A DNA stretch of 35,965 nucleotides from CALARM01 sp964431735 (lineage in GTDB: Bacteria > Vulcanimicrobiota > SpSt-956 > JAKJGF01), in NCBI GenBank assembly GCA_964431735.1, contig CAYSLJ010000070.1:1-35965 (forward strand). Direction: 5' to 3'. A program made the translations under genes and the position numbers. The notes beneath the pieces were generated by a model. It was not told the origin of the DNA, searched no databases, and saw only the letters and a program-made list of their open reading frames with translations. Shown piece by piece: positions 16,380-23,268 of this stretch (its first letter is position 1; the number at the start of each line of letters is the position of its first letter).

Positions 16380-17828
16380 ATGCTTGAAGCAGGCACAGTC
16401 CTTAATAATACATATACGGTAAAAAAGCTCCTGGGGAAAGGTGCTATGGGTAGTGTTTATCTTGTAGAAACAATGAAGGATTGTAAAAAACTGGTTGTAA
16501 AAGAATTAAATTTTTCTGCAGAATCAAAACTTGACTACGATTCCGCAAGAGAGATATTCTTCAGGGAAGCAGAATTTATGGCCAAATTTGATCATTCCGG
16601 GCTGCCTGAAATGCATTGTATTTTCAGCCACGACGGACATGATTATATTACAATGGAATATGTAAAGGGCTCTACTCTTGAAGATATAATAAATAAAAGC
16701 TCTGTTCCCATACCTGTAGAGAAAGCAATTACATGGGCTATAGAAATTGCAGATATTTTGAACTATCTCCATAATACCTTCGAAATGCCACTTATATATA
16801 AAGATCTGAAACCATCCAATATTATGATAACACCGCAGGAAAAAGTAATGATTATAGATTTCGGCATATGCCGCTACTATAATCCCGATAAAGATACAGA
16901 TACCTTCAGACTCGGTTCTCCCGGCTATGCGGCACCGGAACAGTATAAAGGAAGAGGCCAGTCCTGTATCCAGACAGATATATTCGCTCTCGGAGTCATA
17001 TTGTTTCAGATGGTCACAAAATATGACCCTACCCTTACACCATTCAAGTTTCCTCCAGTAAAATCACTTAATCCTTCAATAGATGATGACCTGGAGGCTA
17101 TAATAAACAGAGCCATTCAATTACAGCCTCTGAAACGTTATATAGGTGCACTGGAATTAAAAGAAAAACTGGAAAAATATAAAAAGTCACATTTCCCCGG
17201 TAAATCAGAAGAAATAAAAAAACAGGTTCCACAGCAGGGTCTGACAAAGACTCCTTCAGTAAAATCTCAGAAAAAAAAGTCACAAAAAAAACATTACCAT
17301 CCAATACCAGGTAAGAAAAACAGTAGTAAGAAGAAAGACGGTACTCTTATAGAATTCCTGATTATTCTTGCCATACTATCCATTATGGCAGCTATTGTGA
17401 TACCTAACATAATTAAATCAAACAGGACAGAAAAATTAAAACTGAGCAGAGAAACCAGAACAGAAACACCGGATGTAAGGAGAGAAAGCACAATACCGGA
17501 CGTAAAGAGGGGAAGCGGCACAGGGCAAAGAAATGAATGTATAAGAAATCTAAAGGACATAGCAACCGGTCTGGAAATGTGTTTTACAGATAGAAACTGT
17601 TATCCCCCCGGTATTTCCTCTATTGTTCGTCTGGGCTATGTAAAAGAACTTAAATGTCCTTTTTCAAACCAGGCTTATATATATATAGCATCTTCAGACA
17701 GAAAAGCATTCACTCTCTGCTGTCCCGGTAATTCAGTACATGGAAGTAAAGACGGAAAATTTCAGGGTCATTACCCTCAATACAGCTCTTCCAGAGGTAT
17801 CATACCGGATGAATGGAATGCAAAATAA
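16380..17828 (+). CDS. Ser/Thr protein kinase fused to a type IV pilin-like (pseudopilin) C-terminal module
   Basis: This is a 482-residue protein. Residues ~10-270 are a Hanks-type kinase: glycine loop GKGAMGSVYLV (19-29), ATP lysine K41 in VVKEL, catalytic loop YKDLKPSN (140-147) with D142, DFG at 160-162, and GSPGYAAPE as activation segment. The usual HRD arginine is lysine, so this is a non-RD kinase. A basic linker (270-320) leads to DGTLIEFLIILAILSIMAAIVIPN (320-343), which closely mimics the N-terminal helix of prepilins (TLIE, then a hydrophobic helix). After it comes a pseudopilin-like globular part with C389, C401, C407, C426, C447 and C448. The helix could be a plain anchor or a prepilin peptidase substrate. 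Confidence 0.9.
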   Translation: MLEAGTVLNNTYTVKKLLGKGAMGSVYLVETMKDCKKLVVKELNFSAESKLDYDSAREIFFREAEFMAKFDHSGLPEMHCIFSHDGHDYITMEYVKGSTLEDIINKSSVPIPVEKAITWAIEIADILNYLHNTFEMPLIYKDLKPSNIMITPQEKVMIIDFGICRYYNPDKDTDTFRLGSPGYAAPEQYKGRGQSCIQTDIFALGVILFQMVTKYDPTLTPFKFPPVKSLNPSIDDDLEAIINRAIQLQPLKRYIGALELKEKLEKYKKSHFPGKSEEIKKQVPQQGLTKTPSVKSQKKKSQKKHYHPIPGKKNSSKKKDGTLIEFLIILAILSIMAAIVIPNIIKSNRTEKLKLSRETRTETPDVRRESTIPDVKRGSGTGQRNECIRNLKDIATGLEMCFTDRNCYPPGISSIVRLGYVKELKCPFSNQAYIYIASSDRKAFTLCCPGNSVHGSKDGKFQGHYPQYSSSRGIIPDEWNAK

Positions 17829-17835
17829 AACTCTG

Positions 17836-18315
17836 TTATATTTTTATACCGAGAAAAGATTTTAATACATGAATAACTTCACCGAGAGAAGGTCTTTCTT
17901 CTTTGCCTGTCAGTCCTACTGACAGTTCCTGTGAAATTGCTTTATCACCTCTGTGGCCTTTTTTGTAGGCAATTACTATCCTCTGAAGTTCTCCTTCATC
18001 AAGCCACAGCCCCTGACATTTATGGCATACATCTATAGTTACATCACCAAATAATTTTTCCATGAGAGATATTTTACATCTCGGACATATTCTGGCTCTT
18101 GTTGTGATTGTATAGCCTACTGCCTGTAAGGGCATGGATTCTTCAGAGAGGAAAAATTTCATTTTAAGGGTAGGACTTTCAAAAAATTGATTCAATTCCT
18201 TTGCATCAAACCACATGCCTGAACAGGACGGGCATATGTCTATTTCAAGACCGCTTACCGGGTCTCTTTCCAATTTCATAGCTACTTTTCTGCATACTGG
18301 ACATGCCAGGGCCAT
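17836..18315 (-). CDS. Double zf-TFIIB zinc-finger protein
   Basis: This 159-residue protein has two zf-TFIIB-type fingers. The first has C5-x2-C8 and C28-x2-C31 with the signature GMWFDAKEL. The second has C77-x2-C80 and C97-x2-C100 with GLWLDEGEL. Each finger is a 40-residue ribbon with the family's (M/L)W(F/L)D acidic tail. The C-terminus is a short basic/amphipathic tail. The function of this bacterial family is not established, and DNA or protein binding is inferred. It converges on the kinase gene with only 7 bp between stops. Confidence 0.9.
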   Translation of the reverse strand: MALACPVCRKVAMKLERDPVSGLEIDICPSCSGMWFDAKELNQFFESPTLKMKFFLSEESMPLQAVGYTITTRARICPRCKISLMEKLFGDVTIDVCHKCQGLWLDEGELQRIVIAYKKGHRGDKAISQELSVGLTGKEERPSLGEVIHVLKSFLGIKI

Positions 18316-18337
18316 TTGAACTCACTGCCTTTCTATT

Positions 18338-18369
18338 CGTAACGGGTGACGCGTGACGCGTGACGCGTA
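18338..18369 (-). repeat. Heptad array (CGTGACG type) upstream of the zf-TFIIB gene
   Basis: Units CGTAACG, GGTGACG, CGTGACG and CGTGACG end 22 bases before the ATG at 18315, reading CGTCACG toward the gene. Confidence 0.9.
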
Positions 18370-18372
18370 AAT

Positions 18373-18447
18373 TTCACCCTTCACTTTTCACTCTTCACTC
18401 TTCACTTTTTACTCTTCACTCTTCACTTCTCACTACTCACTACTCAC
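18373..18447. repeat. Long GTGA-type heptad array in the divergent gap
   Basis: About ten units of TTCACTC/TTCACTT/ACTCACT are seen (GTGAAGA, GTGAAAA and GTGAGTA on the minus strand), mostly in 7-bp register. The array abuts the CGTGACG array. Any ORF translation across it is an artefact rich in LFTLHSS words. Confidence 0.85.
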
Positions 18448-18486
18448 GTAAATTATACCATAGCTTTTTTTCTATTGCAAAAACTA

Positions 18487-18515
18487 TTGACATTCACCAT
18501 GAAAATTTTTATACT
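18487..18515 (+). promoter_or_regulatory. Consensus sigma-70 promoter for the ABC-F gene
   Basis: TTGACA (18487-18492), a 17-base spacer and TATACT (18510-18515) make a near-perfect promoter. The expected transcript start is near 18521-18523, so the heptad array, leader ORF and attenuator all lie in the transcript. Confidence 0.8.
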
Positions 18516-18537
18516 GAAATAGTAATTTTTCTTACAT

Positions 18538-18564
18538 GTCACGCGTCACGCGTTACGCATCACG
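18538..18564 (+). repeat. Heptad array in the ABC-F leader
   Basis: Units GTCACGC, GTCACGC, GTTACGC and ATCACG lie between the promoter and the leader ORF's SD. This is the clearest case of such an array being transcribed. Confidence 0.9.
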
Positions 18565-18581
18565 ACTTAAGGGGTGAGAAG

Positions 18582-18593
18582 ATGAAAAAATAA
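18582..18593 (+). CDS. Three-residue leader peptide ORF (MKK) upstream of the ABC-F gene
   Basis: ATG AAA AAA TAA follows AAGGGGTGAGAAG, a good SD at normal spacing. The stop codon marks the start of an 11-bp arm (18590-18600) that pairs with the arm covering the main gene's SD region. A ribosome held on this ORF would therefore occupy that arm. Very short leader ORFs are known upstream of antibiotic-resistance ABC-F genes. Translation here is inferred from the SD and the placement. Confidence 0.6.
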   Translation: MKK

Positions 18594-18678
18594 GTGTTCC
18601 GTTTATGAGGATTTCTCTCAGTCAGTCTATATGCATCCTCTGAGCCTTTCTTTATTTCTGAAAGGAGGGAACACTTAT
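18590..18678 (+). promoter_or_regulatory. Translational attenuator (three-stem leader hiding the ABC-F SD)
   Basis: The outer stem is ATAAGTGTTCC (18590-18600) with GGAACACTTAT (18668-18678), 11 perfect pairs. Inside it, GAGGAT (18607-18612) pairs with ATCCTC (18635-18640). CCTTTC (18645-18650) pairs with GAAAGG (18660-18665), burying the SD AAAGGAGGG. An alternative CTCAG (18617-18621)/CTGAG (18640-18644) pairing exists. There is no U-run, so control is more likely on translation than on termination. Confidence 0.72.
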
Positions 18679-18679
18679 A

Positions 18680-20326
18680 ATGATACTTCAACTCAAATCT
18701 GTAACTAAATATATTGGTGCAAGAAAATTATTAAGTGATATTTCGTTTATAATAAATAAAGGTCAGAGGGCAGGCTTAACAGGCAGAAATGGCTGTGGTA
18801 AGTCTACCCTTTTTAAATTGATCTCACAGGAAGAAAAACCTGACAGAGGAGAGATAATAACAGGTAATATAAAAACCGGCTATCTCCCGCAGGGTTTTTC
18901 AGAGCTTCATAACAGACCTGATATAACAGTAAAGGATTTTCTTTTTGAGCCGGTAAAACCATATATGGAAAAACTTCACAGGCTTGAAAAAATCATGGAA
19001 AATCCTGATAAAGAGAAAGATTTAGAGGATGTACTGGCTGATTACGGAAAAACCATGAGTGACTTTGAGTCACGCGGCGGTTATCTCTATGGAGAAAAAT
19101 TAAGCCACATATTTGAAAAGCTGAATATAGATGACCATATAACGACTGAATGTACTATAAATTTTTTGAATTTAAGCGGAGGTCAGAAAATCAAAGTGGG
19201 TCTTGCAAGGATTCTTGCAGGAAACCCCGATCTTCTATTACTGGATGAGCCGACAAATTACCTGGATCTTAAATCCCTTTTATGGCTCGAAGAATTTTTA
19301 CTTGATTTTCCAGGTTCCATCCTGTTTGTATCTCATGACAGGAAATTTTTAGACACTGTTGCCACAGATATATTTGATATATCAATACTGGACGGTACCA
19401 TGAAAGTCTACTGCGGCAATTATTCCTTTTATGTTAGAGAACAGGAAAAAGAAAGGGAAAAACAGTGGGAAAAATATAATGAACAGCAGGCAAAAGTAGC
19501 TGCCATACAGGCAGATATAAGTAATACAAAAGGTTATGCCATAAAGACCGAATTGACGACAATACACTTTTTCCCCAGATCAAAGGCCAGAAAGGTTGCA
19601 AGGAAAGCCGTAGTAAGAGAAAGAAAACTTGAGAAAATGCTTTCCGGGGAAAATCGTATAGATAAACCATGGACTATTGAAACTGTGAGGATAAAACTGT
19701 CAGATGATATAAAAAAAGGCAAATCATTATTAACTGTAAGAGATGTAGCTTTTTCACTTCCAGATGGCAGAAAGCTTTTTTCCGGTGCAAGTCTGGAACT
19801 GTCCTGTGGCGAAAAGATTGCCATAATGGGGCAGAACGGCTCAGGGAAAAGTACTTTTATGAAGATCATCTCAGGAAAAATTAAATCTTTTTCAGGAGAG
19901 GTAATAATATGGCCCGGCACCAATCAGGGATATTTACCTCAGGATGAAGTGGAAGCTCTGAAACCGGACAGAACCGTTATAGAGGAATTTCGTTCTTCTA
20001 TCAATATGGAAGAAGGAGAGGCAAGAACATATCTCCACAGAATGCTTTTTAAAGGTGAAGATGTGTTTAAAAAGGTGGCTGAGCTGAGTTACGGAGAAAG
20101 GATAAAACTGGTTCTTGTAAAACTTATGGCATCAGGAGTCAATACCCTTCTTCTGGATGAACCTACGAGCCACCTGGATATAGACAGTATGGAACGGTTC
20201 GAAGAGGCTCTCTGTGAATTTACCGGAGGGCTTATGGTAATTACTCATGACAGATATTTTATAGAGAAACTCGGTATTAAGAAGATATATATATTAGAGA
20301 AAGGAGTTTTTCGGCAGGGTTATTGA
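18680..20326 (+). CDS. ABC-F family ATPase, probable ribosome protection protein
   Basis: This soluble protein of 548 residues has two ATPase domains and no membrane part. Domain 1 has Walker A GRNGCGKST (35-43), signature LSGGQ (165-169) and Walker B LLLLDEPTNYLD (186-197). Domain 2 has Walker A GQNGSGKST (384-392), signature LSYGE (469-473) and Walker B LLLDEPTSHLD. Between them, residues ~245-330 form the long charged helical linker (P-site tRNA interaction motif) that reaches into the ribosome in ABC-F factors. Linker length, lack of a C-terminal extension and the attenuator upstream favour an antibiotic-resistance type (Vga/VmlR-like) over housekeeping EttA or Uup. Drug specificity cannot be read. 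Confidence 0.9.
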   Translation: MILQLKSVTKYIGARKLLSDISFIINKGQRAGLTGRNGCGKSTLFKLISQEEKPDRGEIITGNIKTGYLPQGFSELHNRPDITVKDFLFEPVKPYMEKLHRLEKIMENPDKEKDLEDVLADYGKTMSDFESRGGYLYGEKLSHIFEKLNIDDHITTECTINFLNLSGGQKIKVGLARILAGNPDLLLLDEPTNYLDLKSLLWLEEFLLDFPGSILFVSHDRKFLDTVATDIFDISILDGTMKVYCGNYSFYVREQEKEREKQWEKYNEQQAKVAAIQADISNTKGYAIKTELTTIHFFPRSKARKVARKAVVRERKLEKMLSGENRIDKPWTIETVRIKLSDDIKKGKSLLTVRDVAFSLPDGRKLFSGASLELSCGEKIAIMGQNGSGKSTFMKIISGKIKSFSGEVIIWPGTNQGYLPQDEVEALKPDRTVIEEFRSSINMEEGEARTYLHRMLFKGEDVFKKVAELSYGERIKLVLVKLMASGVNTLLLDEPTSHLDIDSMERFEEALCEFTGGLMVITHDRYFIEKLGIKKIYILEKGVFRQGY

Positions 20327-20328
20327 AA

Positions 20329-20406
20329 GTGAGAAGTGAGCGGAGCGAGGGGATAAGACTCCACTCACTTTTCACCTCTCACTACTACCGGCATGTTGTT
20401 TTTTCC
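20329..20406 (+). terminator. Strong hairpin after the ABC-F stop, possible terminator
   Basis: The 17 bases 20329-20345 (GTGAGAAGTGAGCGGAG) pair with 20359-20375 at 16 of 17 positions, allowing one G-U. The loop is 13 nt. A T-rich run (20398-20406) follows 22 bases later, too far for a textbook terminator. The arms are themselves GTGA heptads. The rest of the gap to 20517 holds only the Uma2 SD. Confidence 0.5.
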
Positions 20407-20517
20407 CATCTGGTATTTCTGCTTTCTTTTCCATGTTCTTTTTTCTATCGTACATTGAACTTCATCCTTTCCATATGTTATTATGAATATAAAAGGTACA
20501 TTAAGGAGGAACTATAA

Positions 20518-21132
20518 ATGGAAAGTGTTGCAAAGAAATTAGATATAGAGAAAAAATATAGTTATGCAGATTATCTGTCCTGGCCTGATGATGAAAGGTG
20601 GGAGATTATTGATGGTGTTCCTTATAATATGAGTCCTGCTCCGACTATAAATCATCAGAGGATATCCAGGAGATTAATGTATTATCTGGAAGACTATTTG
20701 AAGGATAAAACCTGTGAAGTATTTGATTCTCCTGTGGATGTCAGGTTTCCTAAAGATAAGAAGAAGAATGATAAAGAGATATTTAATGTTGTTCAGCCTG
20801 ATATTATTGTTGTATGTGATAAGGATAAGATAGAAGATGATAAAGGTTGTCTCGGCGCTCCTGATATAGTGATAGAAATCCTTTCTCCTTCTACTGCTTC
20901 TAAGGATATTATAAAGAAACGGAGGCTTTATGAAAGAAATAAGGTGAAACAGTACTGGATTGTTGATGCTCAGGAGAAAGAGATTTATATTTATAAGTTA
21001 CAGGATAACAGTAAATATGGGGATCCTGAAGAATATATCAAATCAGATAAGATAAAAGTCGAAGGTTTTGAAGGTCTGGAGATAGATTTAAGTCTGGTTT
21101 TCAGAACAGGATTACAGCAGGCTTCGGGGTAA
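20518..21132 (+). CDS. Uma2 family (DUF820) PD-(D/E)XK endonuclease-like protein
   Basis: This 204-residue protein starts at ATG 20518 after AAGGAGGAACTATAA. The N-terminal WEIIDGVPYNMSPAPTINHQ, the central VVQPDIIVVCD (D95) and GAPDIVIEILSPSTASKD (D116, E120) with following lysines, and YWIVDAQEKEIYIY are the family signature. Uma2 proteins share the restriction-endonuclease fold and are multicopy in cyanobacteria and many uncultured bacteria, but their substrates are unknown. It follows ABC-F on the same strand after a hairpin, and its own SD is strong. It may be mobile or transferred. Confidence 0.92.
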   Translation: MESVAKKLDIEKKYSYADYLSWPDDERWEIIDGVPYNMSPAPTINHQRISRRLMYYLEDYLKDKTCEVFDSPVDVRFPKDKKKNDKEIFNVVQPDIIVVCDKDKIEDDKGCLGAPDIVIEILSPSTASKDIIKKRRLYERNKVKQYWIVDAQEKEIYIYKLQDNSKYGDPEEYIKSDKIKVEGFEGLEIDLSLVFRTGLQQASG

Positions 21133-21159
21133 AAAGAATATGACATTACATTTATCATT

Positions 21160-22302
21160 CTACTGCATACTAATAAAAAGATCGTGAAGATATTTATACA
21201 TACCGGGGTCACATTTCAACAGATCTTCATGATTTTGAGGATGGAAAAATGCTTCTACCGATTCTGCAAAATATTCCTGCGGTTTATGGGAAGCATATTT
21301 CGATACGAAACCTGTTCTCTTATGATAGAAGGTATTCCATAACTGGACAGAAAGACCGAACTGAGATTTATGCATTATCTGCCAGGCATAATCATAGGCA
21401 TGGGCAAATTCATGGATTGACGTGGTTCCGTATATACCGTTTATACGTTCTTCTCCTATGGCGACCATTTTCCATACAAGATCTTCATTTACCCTGTAGG
21501 TGCGGAATACTCCTCTTATTTCATCCATACTGCGGTGGAACTCCCCTCTTCCCGTTTCTCCTGAGCCGAATAATTGATGGCCGTAAACCTTTATTTTTGA
21601 AAGTCTTTCATGAGGGGCAATTATTATTACCCACAGATCATGTTCCTGACAGGTTCTTATGAATTTTTCACCGAGTACCACCAGTTCTGCTTTAAGTTTT
21701 TCCTTTGCCAGGGGGTCAGAAGATTTTATTATCATTTTATCCAGCATGGCAAAACTCCTCTGACGGCTCTCTTCAGGTATATTCTGCCCCAGTAATTTGT
21801 TTGCCTTTGATATGACTGCTTCTTTACCTTCCCTGTATATTTCCTGAATATCCATAGATCCTTCTTTTCCTTTATTCGGATCCACTATTTCTATTTCCAG
21901 GTATTTTTTCTGAACAAAAGCTAAAGGGGTGCCGTCAGGATTTTTGAGTCCCATGACAGAATCCGAAAATTCTATAGTACGGGGAGGAGGGGGTTGAATT
22001 CTATCAGGTACAGGCATTTCCGGGAGCTGAAGTTCATTGTATACTGCGGCAAGGTCCAGCTTATCTCTTTTTTTTCTCACGGGAGGCGGCGGCAGTTCAG
22101 GCGGTTTTTCTGCTTCCAACGGAGGAGGCAGAAAGATTTCTTCTTTCACAGGATCAGGTTTTTCTACGACAGGGGGAGGTACAGGAGGTTTAATCTCCTC
22201 TTTTTCAGGAGGAGCAGTAGTTTTCATACCTCTGAGATTTTTATCTCCAATGATATAGGGAGAAATAAAGCCGTCTTCCTGGCCGGAATTTAAGAGACTC
22301 AT
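21160..22302 (-). CDS. Anthrax lethal factor-like (ATLF/PPEP) metalloprotease-domain protein with proline-rich N-terminus
   Basis: This is a 380-residue protein. Residues ~30-107 are strongly proline-rich (PPVPPPVVEKP, LPPPLEAEKPPELPPPP, IQPPPP). The C-terminal ~180 residues carry zincin motif HEFAH (297-301) followed by AYD, and the downstream EYFAES (343-348, E347 as likely third zinc ligand) after YASHKPQ. This pairing of HExxHAYD with ASxxPxEYFAE resembles the ATLF domain of anthrax lethal factor and clostridial Pro-Pro endopeptidases (family M34). No signal peptide is visible, so it acts in the cytoplasm or leaves by another route. No heptad array precedes it. Confidence 0.78.
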   Translation of the reverse strand: MSLLNSGQEDGFISPYIIGDKNLRGMKTTAPPEKEEIKPPVPPPVVEKPDPVKEEIFLPPPLEAEKPPELPPPPVRKKRDKLDLAAVYNELQLPEMPVPDRIQPPPPRTIEFSDSVMGLKNPDGTPLAFVQKKYLEIEIVDPNKGKEGSMDIQEIYREGKEAVISKANKLLGQNIPEESRQRSFAMLDKMIIKSSDPLAKEKLKAELVVLGEKFIRTCQEHDLWVIIIAPHERLSKIKVYGHQLFGSGETGRGEFHRSMDEIRGVFRTYRVNEDLVWKMVAIGEERINGIYGTTSIHEFAHAYDYAWQIMHKSQFGLSVQLWNTFYHKRTGFVSKYASHKPQEYFAESVEAFFHPQNHEDLLKCDPGMYKYLHDLFISMQ

Positions 22303-22377
22303 GAAAACACCACCTCTCTGATAAATTATTATATTACTTATTTCTCTGAATTTTTCTATTTCCTTCAGAATTGTTAA

Positions 22378-23085
22378 CTAATTTCCCCTGGTTATCATAA
22401 TCTGTGTTCCTCTGTTCATATTTATCGATTTACAGTGCTGAACTATCTTTTTAACTACCTTTGCGAAATTATTTTTAATATTATATTCCATTTCAGGCCC
22501 CAGGGTTTTACCGTAATTAAATTTATCACCTATTATGAGATGAGTTATATTTTCCGATATTATTTCACAGATAAGAGCTTCTTTCAGAGTTTGAACAGTC
22601 TCGGTTTTTGTTCCCGAACCGGTCAGGAGTGATCCGAACCCTCCCGTAGCATGCCTAAATACATTTTTAGCAATTTTTTCCCCGGCACCGGCCTGTCTTT
22701 TTACTGTCTTACTTTCCGATTCTTCAACTCTGTATACATTTACCTCTTTTATAGAATCCCAGGATAACTGATAGGTCTGAGGAGGATAACCTTTCTCCAT
22801 TCTCATAACCTCATCTGCAAATATAATAACCCTTACACCTGCTTCGTCTATATCTATATTTCTCTCAGGCGGCGGAATACTGGCCAGTATATTCAGAGGT
22901 TCTTCTCCTTCAAGTAAAGGCCCGCCGCACTCCATGCAAAATTTATTTATATCCGGGTTAACAGTATTACACTGTTTGCATTTCAATTCCGGCACAAGTC
23001 CTTCCAGGCTGGCACCGCAGTAAAAACAGCTTTTCTTTCCAAATTTTATTTTTCTTCCGCATTCACGGCAACTGACTGTATCCAT
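22378..23085 (-). CDS. Double zinc-ribbon protein with a C-terminal PH-like domain
   Basis: This is a 235-residue protein. Two rubredoxin-like ribbons occupy residues 6-53: C6/C9/C20/C23 (CREC ... CFYC) and C36/C39/C50/C53 (CKQC ... CMEC). The remainder has alternating strands (QLSWDSIKEVNVYRV) and a final amphipathic helix (NIKNNFAKVVKKIVQHC), suggesting a PH-like fold. A glycine-rich insert lies near residue 160. No catalytic motif is seen. SD AAAGGAAGG precedes ATG 23085. Confidence 0.7.
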   Translation of the reverse strand: MDTVSCRECGRKIKFGKKSCFYCGASLEGLVPELKCKQCNTVNPDINKFCMECGGPLLEGEEPLNILASIPPPERNIDIDEAGVRVIIFADEVMRMEKGYPPQTYQLSWDSIKEVNVYRVEESESKTVKRQAGAGEKIAKNVFRHATGGFGSLLTGSGTKTETVQTLKEALICEIISENITHLIIGDKFNYGKTLGPEMEYNIKNNFAKVVKKIVQHCKSINMNRGTQIMITRGN

Positions 23086-23148
23086 ATTTTAGACCTTCCT
23101 TTCTCAGCTGTAATAAGTGAGTAGTAAGCCACTGCAACTCACTATAAT

Positions 23149-23268
23149 CGTGACGCGTAACGCGTGACGCGTGACAGGTGGTTTTGTGATGCGTGATGCG
23201 TGATGCGTGTGTTACCGGTACCGGGCGACCACAGGGGGTCGCCCCTACTACTCACCACTCACCACTCA
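23149..23268 (-). repeat. Composite heptad module between the M16 and zinc-ribbon genes
   Basis: Minus-strand order from the M16 stop: GTGAGTG/GTGAGTA units, TAGGGGCGACC hairpin (stem 23223-23230/23237-23244), CCGGTACCGG palindrome (23214-23224), GCATCAC units, AACCACC spacer, then CGTCACG units (23175-23149). The M16 stop TGA (23266-23268) is part of the first GTGA unit. It repeats the layout at 14901-15036. Confidence 0.92.

Noticed and set aside
18360..18593. Plus-strand ORF of 77 codons
   Set aside because: Most of it is translated repeat DNA (LFTLHSS words) from the GTGA and CGTCACG arrays.
20323..20517. 64-codon ORF after the ABC-F gene
   Set aside because: It starts inside the ABC-F stop region, crosses the hairpin, has no SD and gives a low-complexity aromatic-rich product.
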